Both the position numbers and the translations under genes were made by a program. Of a stretch of 64,000 nucleotides of DNA, positions 19,287-28,378 are shown piece by piece; positions within the stretch are counted from its first letter, which is position 1; each line of letters begins with the position of its first letter. Source of the stretch: Corynebacterium tuberculostearicum (GTDB lineage Bacteria > Actinomycetota > Actinomycetes > Mycobacteriales > Mycobacteriaceae); NCBI RefSeq assembly GCF_016127015.1, contig NZ_CP065972.1, positions 310,001-374,000 of the forward strand. The letters run 5' to 3'. The notes under the pieces are model-generated. The model made no database searches, was not told the origin of the DNA, and saw only the letters and a program-made list of their open reading frames with translations.

Positions 19287-19366
19287 TCTGGAAACTGAGG
19301 GGTTCTCTCTATCTCTCTCGTATGCGCTCTCTCAAACGCATGATTTAAGTATGGGGCATGGGGCTG
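19287..19366 (+). repeat. Dispersed CTCTCT-rich repeat, copy C
   Basis: Best-formed copy: GGAAACT, TTCTCTCTATCTCTCT, GTATGCGCTCTCTCAAACGC, AGTATGGGGCA. The segment ATGCG-CTCTCTCAAA-CGCAT is a 5-bp inverted repeat. It lies between the MHS terminator and the tail of the minus-strand YrhK gene. Confidence 0.7.
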
Positions 19367-19436
19367 CTACCACAATGGATTGTGCCTGATAAGTCCCTGC
19401 TAGTTGCTGAAAGTTTACTGCTAGCCCATCTGCGGC

Positions 19437-19727
19437 TTAATAGTCATAACTTTCGGCAGTGTTTGCATCTGCGCCAATGCGTTGCAGGTGTGTGCGGCGC
19501 TTTAAGCGGATAGCCGGGCGGGCTGCCATGCCGAGGCTGCCCAGAAGGTAGAAGACGGTAGCGACCATCGACAAGCCGGCAAGTGTTAGCACCGAGCCGA
19601 GGATAAAAACCACGGAGATAGCGATGTCATTGGCGATGGAAAACGTCTCGTATTTGTTTTTAAGTTTGATTTCGTTATTCTGCCCGAGCTTGATTTTCAG
19701 GTCGGGATCCTTTTCCTGTTCTGACAT
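19437..19727 (-). CDS. YrhK-like small membrane protein
   Basis: A 96-residue protein with two membrane segments (~33-52 and ~57-75) separated by a short turn. The FILGSVLTLAG and FYLLGSLGMAARPAIRL segments match the YrhK domain pattern. No activity is known for the family. ATG 19727 (MSEQEKDPDL) is preceded by GGGAGACATC; an upstream GTG-type extension would add 15 residues. It starts ~60 bp after the SdaC-type gene and is probably co-transcribed with it. Confidence 0.65.
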   Translation of the reverse strand: MSEQEKDPDLKIKLGQNNEIKLKNKYETFSIANDIAISVVFILGSVLTLAGLSMVATVFYLLGSLGMAARPAIRLKRRTHLQRIGADANTAESYDY

Positions 19728-19784
19728 GATGTCTCCCACCCTGCCAGAGAGGAAAAGGCCTTGTCGAACCATGTTTTTGTGGGA

Positions 19785-21104
19785 TTATTGGAACATTCCC
19801 CAGATGGTGGCGAAGAGCACAATAAGTCCCATGATCGCCACGAAGAAGTTGGTCTTTTTACCGCGGAAGCGGGCTAGTGCCTCCACACGGTAGATGACCC
19901 AAATAGGCAGCAGGTAGGTCATGAAGGCGAAGAAGACGCCGCCTACGACAGAAATCATGTCCAGGATCGAGGGGTTGAAAATTCCTACTAGAGACGTGGT
20001 GATGAAGATGAAGAGGTAGGTCCACAGGTCAAGCGTGCGCGCAGACATCTTCTTTGTGGCTTTCGGGGCGGCCAGGTTGAAGAGGTACTGGGTACCCTCG
20101 ATGGTGCCAAGGGCGTGGCCGAAATAGGACGAAGCCACTGCGCAAATAACCACGATGGGCGCCATGTAGGCCATAAATGGGGTGCCGGTTTCGTTGGCGA
20201 AGTAGGAAAGTACCGGCAGGTTCTTGTCATTAGCTTCCTGCATGCCGTCCGCGCCCATGGCCAGGGCGCAGGACCAGACAAAGAACATGGTGAAGATAGT
20301 CAGCAAGATGGCGGAGTTGCGGATAACCTTATCGGACTGTGCGTGGTGGTCCGCGCCGTATTCCTTTTCCATGCCCAGCGAGAACTGGGAGATCGCAGCA
20401 ACGAAGGAGAAGGAGAAAACCAATACGGGAAGGATAAGGATGATGGCCTTGCTCACGCCGCCAGCGGTGTGATCGCCGGCCTCCATGAAGGAACCGAGGT
20501 CCCATTGCGGAATGAGGTAGAGTGATACCACTGCGAGCGCCACGATGAGCGGGTAGACCACGAACTGGGCAATCTTCAGCATGATGGCGTTGCCAAAGGC
20601 CAGCGCGAGTGTCATGAGGCCCACGCACAGCGGCGCCAGGATGTAGCGGGAGATTTCCGGGCCACCCAGCTGGTTGACGATGAAGCTATCGACCGTATTC
20701 GTAATCGATACGCCGTAAATGAGCACCACCGGGAAGATGGTGAACCAGTAGATGATAGCCAAGATGATGCCATTGCCGCGGCCAAAGAAGTGGGTAAGTA
20801 CCGCGAGGACGTCCTCGCCATGCAGCGGCGAGTAGCTAATGATCCAGGAAAACGCGCGGTGGGCTAAGTAGGTCATCGGGAAGATGAGCAGGGTGGCTAC
20901 CAGTAGCGGGATGAAGCCGAAGCTGCCGGCAGAAATCGGCAAGAAGAGGATACCTGCGCCCACGGCAGTGCCGAAGAGTGTGATTGTCCACTGGCTATTG
21001 ACGGCCTTGTTAGTGGTCACCTGGCTGCTGTTGGGGGTGTCTGCGCCGCCGGTAGTGGGTGAACTGGCCGGTGAAGCAGGCGCATTCGCAGTCGTGTGAG
21101 ACAT
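19785..21104 (-). CDS. sdaC: Serine/threonine:H+ symporter-type amino acid permease (HAAAP/SdaC family)
   Basis: A 439-residue permease with eleven or so hydrophobic helices. TLFGTAVGAGILFLPISAG at the first helix and GEDVLAVLTHFFGRGNG match the hydroxy/aromatic amino acid permease family, best known for SdaC (serine import). ATG 21104 has AAGGA eight bases before it; the in-frame ATG at 21113 overlaps that ribosome site. With thrE nearby the locus could balance serine and threonine import and export. Substrate is inferred. Confidence 0.8.
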   Translation of the reverse strand: MSHTTANAPASPASSPTTGGADTPNSSQVTTNKAVNSQWTITLFGTAVGAGILFLPISAGSFGFIPLLVATLLIFPMTYLAHRAFSWIISYSPLHGEDVLAVLTHFFGRGNGIILAIIYWFTIFPVVLIYGVSITNTVDSFIVNQLGGPEISRYILAPLCVGLMTLALAFGNAIMLKIAQFVVYPLIVALAVVSLYLIPQWDLGSFMEAGDHTAGGVSKAIILILPVLVFSFSFVAAISQFSLGMEKEYGADHHAQSDKVIRNSAILLTIFTMFFVWSCALAMGADGMQEANDKNLPVLSYFANETGTPFMAYMAPIVVICAVASSYFGHALGTIEGTQYLFNLAAPKATKKMSARTLDLWTYLFIFITTSLVGIFNPSILDMISVVGGVFFAFMTYLLPIWVIYRVEALARFRGKKTNFFVAIMGLIVLFATIWGMFQ

Positions 21105-21265
21105 AAAATTCATCCTTCAGTACTTGTGAATGAGCTAACATAAACAATCTATCTGAAGGTTTTGTCGAACGAAAGCAAATTTGTGATCTAAGTTAAATAA
21201 ATGTGAAAGGCCGCCGCACCGAGGGTGGCGCGATGGTCTTTGGGAATCTTGCTAAAGCCTGGCAG

Positions 21266-22222
21266 CTAGTCCGCGATCAGGTTTTCTTCCTGCAAGAAAT
21301 CCAGCGCCACGGTGGTGTAGTCCTCGCCATCGACGTCGACGCGGGCATTGAGTTCCTGCATCTTTTCGTCGGTAAGCAACTGCGAAAGGGGAGCGAAGAG
21401 CTCTTCAATCTCTGGGTGCTCGTCCAAGATCTCGGTGCGGACAACCGGGGCCAGGTTGTATTTGGGGAAGAACAGATCAGGATCCGTCAGCACCTGAAGG
21501 TCTAGCGCTTTGATGCGGCCGTCGGTGGCAAAGACGGAGCCGAAGGTGCACTCGCCTTTGTCCAAGGCGGCATAGACTGCACCGGAGTCCATTTCCTTAA
21601 TACGGCTGCGCGGAGGCTCTTCCACCCCATAGCTCTTGAGCATGGGAAGGAGGCCATCATTGCGAGCGAGGAACTCCGCATCGGTGCAGAAAGTCTGCTT
21701 CTCCGGCGGAAGTTTCTTGATATCCGCCAACGATTTCACCCCGTATTCTTGGTGCGTCTTCTCGCTCGTTGCCAGGGCGTAGGTATTGTTCATGGGGGCT
21801 GGTGGCAGCCAGGACAGACCATTGACCTTATCGGCCTTTTCTACGGCCGCGTATTGCTCCTGCGAGCCAGGAACGGGATCATCATGGCCAAGATAAGTAA
21901 TCCAAGCGGTACCGGTGTACTCAAACATCGTGTCCATATCGCCCACCTGGAGAGCCTGGCGGGCCGAGGTGGATCCCGGAATATTGGTGAGATCCTTGAC
22001 GTTCGCGCCCGCAGACTGCAGTAAGATAGCGCCGATCTTTCCCAAAATGATCTGCTCAGTGAAGTTCTTCGAGCCGATGGAAATGTTCTCGCCCTCCAGA
22101 TCAATGCCGGCAAGGTCGCCTTGCAGCTCGCCCCGCGGAATGAGGCCACCTGCAGTACCAAGGCCGCAGCCAGCCAGAAAAAGTGTGCTTACTGCGCTGA
22201 GAGTTGCCATGAGGCGTTTCAT
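21266..22222 (-). CDS. Osmoprotectant-binding lipoprotein of OpuC-type ABC transporter
   Basis: A 318-residue binding protein. The signal peptide MKRLMATLSAVSTLFLAGCG has lipobox LAGC, so Cys19 would be lipidated. The OpuAC fold follows (GSKNFTEQIILGKI, MFEYTGTAWITYLG). Ligands of this family are glycine betaine, carnitine or choline. The start ATG 22222 overlaps the stop of the permease gene before it (ATGA), marking translational coupling. It is the last gene of a four-gene operon. Confidence 0.88.
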   Translation of the reverse strand: MKRLMATLSAVSTLFLAGCGLGTAGGLIPRGELQGDLAGIDLEGENISIGSKNFTEQIILGKIGAILLQSAGANVKDLTNIPGSTSARQALQVGDMDTMFEYTGTAWITYLGHDDPVPGSQEQYAAVEKADKVNGLSWLPPAPMNNTYALATSEKTHQEYGVKSLADIKKLPPEKQTFCTDAEFLARNDGLLPMLKSYGVEEPPRSRIKEMDSGAVYAALDKGECTFGSVFATDGRIKALDLQVLTDPDLFFPKYNLAPVVRTEILDEHPEIEELFAPLSQLLTDEKMQELNARVDVDGEDYTTVALDFLQEENLIAD

Positions 22223-22971
22223 TTGATCATTCCCTTCGGCGTAAAAGCGATTTCCAGTACTCGGCCCACCCATTCCACGGCCAGCGCCAAGGCGGCGATA
22301 AGGACCGCGCCGGAGACAAGAATCGGCGTGCGATACAGGTTGATTCCAGAGGTAATCAGACCACCGAGTCCACCGGCATCGATAAACGTGGCAAACGCAC
22401 CCGCCCCCACCAAGAGCACCAGGGAAGTACGAACACCGGTCATAATGACCGGCAGCGCTAGCGGAAGCTCTACCTTGGCGAGCACCTGCATGGGCGACAT
22501 GCTTAGCCCGTGGGCTGCTTCAATGAGTTGCTTGTCGACGCCCCTTAAACCCGCAATGACATTGGCCAGCACCGGCAAGAAGGCATAAAACCACAATCCG
22601 AGGATGGCGACTGGGGTACCGAAGCCGAGCCAAATGGCTAGGAGAACGATGACGCCCACCACGGGAGCTGCTTGACCAATATTGGCGATGCCGGTGACCA
22701 CTGGGGCAAGAAACTGCGTGGACTGCCTCGTGAGCACAATCCCCAAAGGGATCGCGGTAGCAATAACCAAGAGCGCAGAAATGACCACGAGCACGAGGTG
22801 CTCCCAGGTCAAAGTGGCGACCGAATTGAGTTCCAAGGTGCGCGCCTCAATCTCATCTAGGTCCGCGGTGGCGTGCCAGATGAGCCATCCGGCAATCGCC
22901 GCGACAACCAGAATGGGAATGCCGACAATGAGGAGGCGGTTTTCTCCGCTGAGGCGTTTAAGCTTCTCCAC
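22219..22971 (-). CDS. OpuC-type osmoprotectant ABC permease
   Basis: A 250-residue permease. The EAA loop is QLIEAAHGLSMSPMQVLAKVELPLALP. One N-terminal membrane segment (LIVGIPILVVAAIAGWLIW) precedes a periplasmic stretch and then the five-helix transport core. Its start overlaps the ATPase gene by 14 bp. It pairs with the shorter permease encoded at 24157-24798 to form the channel. Confidence 0.87.
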   Translation of the reverse strand: MEKLKRLSGENRLLIVGIPILVVAAIAGWLIWHATADLDEIEARTLELNSVATLTWEHLVLVVISALLVIATAIPLGIVLTRQSTQFLAPVVTGIANIGQAAPVVGVIVLLAIWLGFGTPVAILGLWFYAFLPVLANVIAGLRGVDKQLIEAAHGLSMSPMQVLAKVELPLALPVIMTGVRTSLVLLVGAGAFATFIDAGGLGGLITSGINLYRTPILVSGAVLIAALALAVEWVGRVLEIAFTPKGMIK

Positions 22972-24160
22972 GGGTACCTCCCTCGCTACGAGGGGACTGG
23001 CCCTCGGAGTTTATTTGGCGAATGTAGTCGTTGACCGTGTCATAAAGGAGTACGCCCTCGAATGTGCCGCGGCGGGTCACCATGGCACCACCGTGGGAGG
23101 AGGCAAGCATAGCCGACATGGCGTCGCTAAGCGTAGAGCGCGCCTCCACCACAGAAGACAGCTCGATTGTTGGCTCCGGAATGACGTCAAAGCGGCTGAG
23201 CTGGCGCTTGGTAATCCATTCGCGTGGGTGATCGTGCTCGTCCAGGATGACGACGGTGCTTTCTCCTGCCGCGCTCAAGCGCTCGAGGACGTCCGCCGCC
23301 TTCTCTCCAATGCGCCCGATAGGAGGCGACCACAATGCAAGCTCATCCGCGCGCCGCAGGTTCAGCTGCTTGAGGGCAGAGCCTGAACCAATGAAGTCTT
23401 CCACAAAGTCATTCGCCGGCGCGGCAAGAATATTCTCCGGCGTATCGTACTGGCTAATCTGCGCGCCGGGTTCGAAGATGAGGATGCGGTGGCCCAGCTT
23501 AATCGCTTCATCGATATCGTGCGTCACGCACACGATGGTCTTTTTTAGCTCCGACTGGATATTTACCAGCTCATCTTGCAGGTGCGTGCGCGTAATCGGG
23601 TCTACCGCGCCGAAGGGCTCGTCCATCAGCACCACCGGGGGATCGGCCGCGAGGCCGCGGGCTACGCCTACGCGCTGCTGCTGACCACCCGAAAGTTCAC
23701 GGGGAAAGCGATCGCGATAAATCGACGGATCCAGTCCGACCATGTCCAAAAGCTCATCGGTACGCCGTGAAATCTTGTCGTTATTCCACTTCTTGAGTTT
23801 TGGTACCAGTGCAATATTGTCCGCGACGGACATATGGGGGATGAGACCGCCGCCTTGGATGACGTATCCGATATCTCGCCGCAGCTGGGTGGGATTTTTC
23901 TTGGTTACGTCTTCGCCATTAATCCGGATCTCGCCACCAGTGGGCTCGACAAGGCGGTTGATCATCTTGAGAGACGTGGTCTTACCGCATCCAGAAGGGC
24001 CCACAAATGCCACGAGTTCTCCGGCGGGGATGCGGAAAGACAGATCCTTTACCGCAGGAGACTTCTGCCCTGGGTAAGACTTGGTGACGTGGTCAAAGAC
24101 GATTTCGGCACCGCTGGTCTGGCTCGTGGAAACCGGGCGGGAGTGCTGTTCTTGTGTCAT
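22958..24160 (-). CDS. OpuC-type osmoprotectant ABC ATPase with C-terminal CBS domains
   Basis: A 400-residue ATPase. Walker A GPSGCGKTT is at 54-62, the Q-loop is VIQGGGLIPH (~100-109), the signature LSGGQQQR and Walker B VVLMDEPFGAVDP follow. Residues ~285-385 look like paired CBS domains (VVILDEHDHPREWI ... MSAMLASSHGGAMVTRRGTF), which in OpuA/OpuC sense ionic strength or nucleotides. Its start overlaps the upstream permease stop by 4 bp (ATGA). Confidence 0.9.
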   Translation of the reverse strand: MTQEQHSRPVSTSQTSGAEIVFDHVTKSYPGQKSPAVKDLSFRIPAGELVAFVGPSGCGKTTSLKMINRLVEPTGGEIRINGEDVTKKNPTQLRRDIGYVIQGGGLIPHMSVADNIALVPKLKKWNNDKISRRTDELLDMVGLDPSIYRDRFPRELSGGQQQRVGVARGLAADPPVVLMDEPFGAVDPITRTHLQDELVNIQSELKKTIVCVTHDIDEAIKLGHRILIFEPGAQISQYDTPENILAAPANDFVEDFIGSGSALKQLNLRRADELALWSPPIGRIGEKAADVLERLSAAGESTVVILDEHDHPREWITKRQLSRFDVIPEPTIELSSVVEARSTLSDAMSAMLASSHGGAMVTRRGTFEGVLLYDTVNDYIRQINSEGQSPRSEGGTRGEA

Positions 24161-24798
24161 GCGGAAATGCCTTTCGGAGTGGTTAGCTTCTGGATGCCGG
24201 CAAGAATCGCATCCACGATGAGTGCGATAACGACGACGCCGAGCGTGCCGACAAGCGTGTAGTTCAGGGCGTTAGTGCCGCCAATCTGGCTTAGGCCCGA
24301 ATAGATATACCCGCCCAAGCCTGGGCCTAGTGCGTAGGCCGCGATGGCGGCCACACCCATAGACATCTGGGTAGCAACCCGAATGCCCGTCATGATGATG
24401 GGCCATGCCAGTGGCAGGCGAATGCGAAATAGAATCGCCGCTGAGCTCATGCCTTGCCCGCGGGCAGATTCAATAACTGCGGGATCAACCGTGTGTAGGC
24501 CGACGATGGCGTTGCGCAAAATTGGCAACACTGCGTAAAAGACCACGAGAACAACGGATGGCACTGTGCCGATTCCAAAGAGCGGAATGGCGAGTCCGAG
24601 GAGGGCGAGGGAGGGAAGCGTGAGGCCAATGGAGGATAGTGCATTAGCTAGGGCGGCACCGCGGGGGCGCTGTGCCACAAATATCGCGATGACGAGAGCG
24701 ATTATCAGTGCTAGGACAACGGATTGAATGACCAAGCTGGTGTGCTGATAGCTGCGGAACAGGATGTCTTGCCAGCGCGCAGCAATAAATTCTGTCAT
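24157..24798 (-). CDS. OpuC-type osmoprotectant ABC permease (first gene of operon)
   Basis: A 213-residue five-to-six-helix permease with the EAA loop VIESARGQGMSSAAILFRIRLPLAWP. It is the shorter partner of the permease downstream. The ATG at 24798 is preceded by AAGGTGATGAA. The operon promoter should lie in 24799-24920. The order permease, ATPase, permease, binding protein with overlapping stops is typical of osmoprotectant uptake operons. Confidence 0.87.
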   Translation of the reverse strand: MTEFIAARWQDILFRSYQHTSLVIQSVVLALIIALVIAIFVAQRPRGAALANALSSIGLTLPSLALLGLAIPLFGIGTVPSVVLVVFYAVLPILRNAIVGLHTVDPAVIESARGQGMSSAAILFRIRLPLAWPIIMTGIRVATQMSMGVAAIAAYALGPGLGGYIYSGLSQIGGTNALNYTLVGTLGVVVIALIVDAILAGIQKLTTPKGISA

Positions 24799-24925
24799 TT
24801 CATCACCTTAAAAGAAGAAGGAGAGAGGGGTGCATGGATGAAATAGGCTCTATAAAACTCCCTTCGAGCTGTAATGACGTACCGAATTAGGATACAAATT
24901 CGCGGGTGGGCCGGCCAGTGGACGC

Positions 24926-24959
24926 AAAAAAGCCGCCGCACCATCAGTGGTGCAGCGGC
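24926..24959 (-). terminator. Terminator of the secreted beta-rich protein gene
   Basis: A 12-bp stem with one mismatch (24932-24943 with 24948-24959) is followed on the minus strand by six Ts. It lies 55 bp past the stop at 25015. Confidence 0.8.
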
Positions 24960-25014
24960 CTTCTGGATGAGACTGGCTAGGAAACTATGTTCCTAGGGCA
25001 GAAGCGGGGTGTTC

Positions 25015-26406
25015 TTAGAACAGACCCTCAGCCTTCTTGCCGGTGTCCTTCAGGGTGTGTTCGCGGGAGTCAACGTTCTGGTCGTTGTGCTTGGAGTCAT
25101 CACCCTTGATGCGGGAAGTCTGGGTTACCTCGATGTTGTTGATGAGGCGGCCTTCCTTGGTCTTGCCATCGCCGAAGTCCAGGTTCGCGATGCGTGCCTC
25201 TTCGCCAGCGTTAATCGGGTTAGCCAGGGTTACCTCGAAGGAGCGGGTGGAGGTCTTCTCGTTGAAGCCCAGGTCACGGATGTGAGCGCCGTTGGAGGAA
25301 CGCGGGGTGATGAGGCGGTCAACGCCCTTCGGTCCCTTAGCGGTCTTCACGTCCACGCGGAACTGGGTAGCTGGGAACTCGCCGTAGTAACGCTCGGAGC
25401 CAACGTTCTTAGCGCGCAGGGCAACGGTGCCTGCGAAGCCAGCGTGCTTAGCGCCGGAAACGGTCAGGTAAGGCTCGAGGTCGAGCTTGTGCTTGGAGTC
25501 CTTCTTGTCCTCCTTGGCGTCAACCTCTTCCTGCTTCTTCTTGTCAGCAGCCTCTTCGTTCTTGCCCTCTGCTTCAGAGACCTTCTCGGTTGCTTCCTTG
25601 GCGTTGCCCTCGGACTCCTTGACTACCTCTGCGTCAGCCTCGAGGTTCTTGTCCTCTTCAACGACCTTCGGGTCATTGACGTCGGTGGTGTTCTGAGCGT
25701 CCTTGTTGGGAGCGTAGGAGTCAGACAGCTTGTCGTACAGCTTGACGCGAACCTCGTTCTTTACCGGCTGCATTGCGTTCCAGGCAGTCGGGGTGGACCA
25801 GGTGCCGTTTGGCTTGCAGTACTGCTGGGTACCAGTCATGTTCAGCACGCGGAAGCCGTAGGTGGCTTCACCGGTGTGGTTTGGCGGAACGTCGTAAGGT
25901 CCGATGGACTGGCCAGCATCCCAAGACAGGGAGTAGGAAGCGCTAGCACCAATCTTGGTAGCGATCTCGTGAGAGATGCCGAAGGAGCCTTCAGCGCCCT
26001 TCTTGGAGCCCTTGCCGCCCAGGTTCATGGACGTGGTCTCGGTGCGGTCACCGTTGACAGAAAGGGAGATGGACTGAGACTTGGACAGATCCTGCTGCAG
26101 CGGGATGTCCTTCTTGGTCTGGTTGGTGGTGGAGATGGTGCCGGCCGGCAGGAAGCGGTCGGAGACCTTGTAGACCACGGTGCGGTGGTCCTCCCACGGG
26201 TTACATACCGGGCGAGGGTTCAGGATATTCGCCTTCATGTGGTCGGAACCGTGGGTGGTGTGGATGATTGGCAGGTCCGGGTTCAGGGCCGGGGTCTCCG
26301 GGTAGGACTCAGTCTGGGTAGCTGCGCCAGCCAGCGGTGCCGCGAATGCGGTGCCGGCGACGATGAGGCCGGCGGTCAGGCCGATCATGCGACGACGAAT
26401 CGACAT
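25015..26406 (-). CDS. Secreted beta-rich protein, possibly aerolysin/ETX-MTX2-like, with charged linker
   Basis: A 463-residue exported protein. The signal peptide ends near APLAGA-ATQ (~28). Residues ~75-225 are rich in alternating Ser/Thr and hydrophobic residues (SKSQSISLSVNGDRTETTS, ASASYSLSWDAG), the strand pattern seen in aerolysin-like pore formers, and may be held by a Cys68-Cys197 disulfide. Residues ~245-308 are almost only Lys, Glu, Asp and Ala, likely a long charged helix. Residues ~310-430 look like a beta-sandwich. There is no sorting motif or membrane anchor. The family assignment is inference; the gene has its own terminator and a long upstream region. Confidence 0.55.
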   Translation of the reverse strand: MSIRRRMIGLTAGLIVAGTAFAAPLAGAATQTESYPETPALNPDLPIIHTTHGSDHMKANILNPRPVCNPWEDHRTVVYKVSDRFLPAGTISTTNQTKKDIPLQQDLSKSQSISLSVNGDRTETTSMNLGGKGSKKGAEGSFGISHEIATKIGASASYSLSWDAGQSIGPYDVPPNHTGEATYGFRVLNMTGTQQYCKPNGTWSTPTAWNAMQPVKNEVRVKLYDKLSDSYAPNKDAQNTTDVNDPKVVEEDKNLEADAEVVKESEGNAKEATEKVSEAEGKNEEAADKKKQEEVDAKEDKKDSKHKLDLEPYLTVSGAKHAGFAGTVALRAKNVGSERYYGEFPATQFRVDVKTAKGPKGVDRLITPRSSNGAHIRDLGFNEKTSTRSFEVTLANPINAGEEARIANLDFGDGKTKEGRLINNIEVTQTSRIKGDDSKHNDQNVDSREHTLKDTGKKAEGLF

Positions 26407-26907
26407 ATAGAACTTCTCCTAGGTAGGTAGAAAATGAATGAACTTATGAATGAAATCCAGCAACTCTCGATGTTGCGCTAAGAAAACGCTAAAACAGGCT
26501 CAGAATTAATTCATCTCTTAGATGTCTATATATTTGCCACGCCGGTGGGTGGGTATTTTTATATAGGCCAAGCTGTTTATTGGTGTTTGCTCCCGCTAAG
26601 CGGCTGATAGTGCGTGAAAAAATATTGATGAATGATTGTCTATACAATAGAGAATCGACACGGAGGGGTTCGGCCCCTATCTGGGGGTGTTTGGGTGGCC
26701 TCTGGGAGGGGTTTAGGGACCTGACGAAAAGTTGTGGACATGTCACAATATGCGTCGTACGCTGCATTTAAGCGGGTAGGGAAGGGTTATAAAATGCTTT
26801 GTCATGAATGTTACGTGACATAAGTTATAGGCGTTTACATGGCAGAGGTTGGCACGTTTCGCAACTAGAACCTGCCGGGGCTTTCCGCTGAGGGGTAGGG
26901 CCCGGGG
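26407..26907. other. Intergenic region upstream of the secreted beta-rich protein
   Basis: A 501-bp gap that is AT-richer than its surroundings. It holds the promoter of the minus-strand secreted protein gene. The longest open frame in it (minus strand, ~92 codons) has no ribosome site and no recognisable fold, so I see no gene. Confidence 0.5.
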
Positions 26908-27645
26908 TTAGAATAGGGCCGATTCGACAATCAGCATGAGGGCCGCAGCGATGGCCACGGTGATGACGATACGGTTGAGAAGATGCCTATCTATAAATCG
27001 GTTGAGGTAGTTGGCGGCAATGAGCCCAATGACGACTAAGGGGAAATAGGCCGCCGCGGTGGTGACCTGGGTGCCGCTGATCTGCCCATTAAACGTCAGA
27101 ATTATAAGAGAAATTAAGGTTCCGAGGACAAAGGTGCCCGCTAAGGTGCCGCGTGTGCGGTTGGGGGCAAAGCGCTTCATGATCAGCGCCATGGGCGGGC
27201 CGCCGATGGAGGTCGAGGTGCCCAGGATGCCGGAGACTACGCCAGCGATGAGCGTATTGACGGTGGTGGGGCGAGGGCTCCATCCCAAGCTGGATAGCGT
27301 CATAGCAAAAAGTACGGCACAACCGATAAAGATGGACAGCCCATCAGGAGAGAGGCTGGCAATTGCCCAAGCGCCCACTAGGGAACCGGGAATGCGGGCG
27401 AGGGAAGAGATGCCGACGACGCGCCAGGACGTCTCGCGGTAGGTGCGCGCGAGCGTATAACTGGAAATGCACAGCGCGAGCAGCAGAATGAGCGTGGGCA
27501 CGAGCTCAGGACGAATGAGCGCGATTATGGGCGTGGCAATGGTGCCTAAGCCAAAACCGATGGTGCCTTGAGTAATGGTGCCAGCGAGGATGAGGACGCC
27601 GATGAAGATAGAGGACCATGCGTCTACAGAGATTCCCAGAAACAT
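26908..27645 (-). CDS. TauE/SafE-family membrane permease
   Basis: A 245-residue membrane protein with about eight hydrophobic segments in two homologous halves, beginning LAGTITQGTIGFGLGTIATP. The second-half repeat is GILGTSTSIGGPPMAL. TauE/SafE proteins export or import sulfite, sulfoacetate and similar anions; the substrate is not readable. It stands 45 bp downstream of the TIGR03089 gene and may share its transcript. Confidence 0.78.
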   Translation of the reverse strand: MFLGISVDAWSSIFIGVLILAGTITQGTIGFGLGTIATPIIALIRPELVPTLILLLALCISSYTLARTYRETSWRVVGISSLARIPGSLVGAWAIASLSPDGLSIFIGCAVLFAMTLSSLGWSPRPTTVNTLIAGVVSGILGTSTSIGGPPMALIMKRFAPNRTRGTLAGTFVLGTLISLIILTFNGQISGTQVTTAAAYFPLVVIGLIAANYLNRFIDRHLLNRIVITVAIAAALMLIVESALF

Positions 27646-27690
27646 AACGAGGGCTAAGTGTATCTGGGCCCAGTCTGCATTCTGAAACTA

Positions 27691-28353
27691 TTAGAGGCGG
27701 GCGGTGGCCTTTTCATTGGCGGCGATTTCCTCCAAGCGTTCGGCCGGGCACATGCCGGCAACGATGACCGCGGAACCGCCAGCGGCTAGGGGCTCGAGCA
27801 CGGCACGGGAGAAAGACTCATTATCGGACCAGCCGGTAGAAAGCAGGCGCTCGGCGGTAGCGGGGGCATCGACAAGCCGGGGCAGTGGTTGGGTTTCGCC
27901 GAAGTACTGATCGCCGTAGAAGCGCACGGTGGGTCCAAAATCGATGGCGCCGGTGGGCAGCTCCCCGCCGGACTCGACGACGCCGCGGCCAAAGGGGTCC
28001 TCGCTAATGAGCACGATGTCGGCCTGGGGCTGGCGCTCGTGGGCGGCCGCGTAGCGGGAGGGGGAGGTAAAGACGACGTCGGCAAGCGGGGCAGATTCGC
28101 CAAAGGTATAGGAAGGGCCAGACGCAAGGGCACCCAAGGCTACAACGGCCGCCTGCCACGAGGAAGGAAGATCGATAGCGATGGTGGAATCCGCCTCTAG
28201 GTCGAGCTCTTCTTCCAACATATTGGCAATCTTGGCCACCCAATTGTCGAGCGTTTGCGCGGAAAAATCCATGCGCGCGCCGGTCGCCTCGTTGTATACG
28301 GTAAGCCGCGGGGAGGCAGCGTCGGCACGCAAAAGATGGGCGAGTAGTTCCAT
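27691..28353 (-). CDS. TIGR03089 family protein
   Basis: A 220-residue protein resembling the N-terminal part of an AMP-binding (acyl-CoA synthetase-like) enzyme: RLTVYNEATGARMDFSAQTLDNWVAKIANML aligns with the start of such domains, but the adenylate-forming core motifs are missing. The TIGR03089 family is confined to Actinobacteria and lies beside the LCP gene, as Rv3268 does beside Rv3267 in M. tuberculosis. Function unknown. Confidence 0.8.
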   Translation of the reverse strand: MELLAHLLRADAASPRLTVYNEATGARMDFSAQTLDNWVAKIANMLEEELDLEADSTIAIDLPSSWQAAVVALGALASGPSYTFGESAPLADVVFTSPSRYAAAHERQPQADIVLISEDPFGRGVVESGGELPTGAIDFGPTVRFYGDQYFGETQPLPRLVDAPATAERLLSTGWSDNESFSRAVLEPLAAGGSAVIVAGMCPAERLEEIAANEKATARL

Positions 28354-28378
28354 ACCCGCCCATCGTAGGGGAGAAGTG

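Noticed and set aside
21181..21196. TGTGATCTAAGTTAAA upstream of the sdaC gene, resembling a GlxR/CRP site
   Set aside because: Only the first half (TGTGA-NN-TA) fits; the second half matches TCACA poorly.
25015..26406. Plus-strand open frame of ~470 codons opposite the secreted protein gene
   Set aside because: Val/Leu/Gly-rich shadow of the minus-strand gene; only the minus strand gives a signal peptide, ribosome site and terminator.
26489..26767. Minus-strand open frame of ~92 codons upstream of the secreted beta-rich protein
   Set aside because: No ribosome site, no recognisable domain, and composition like non-coding DNA.
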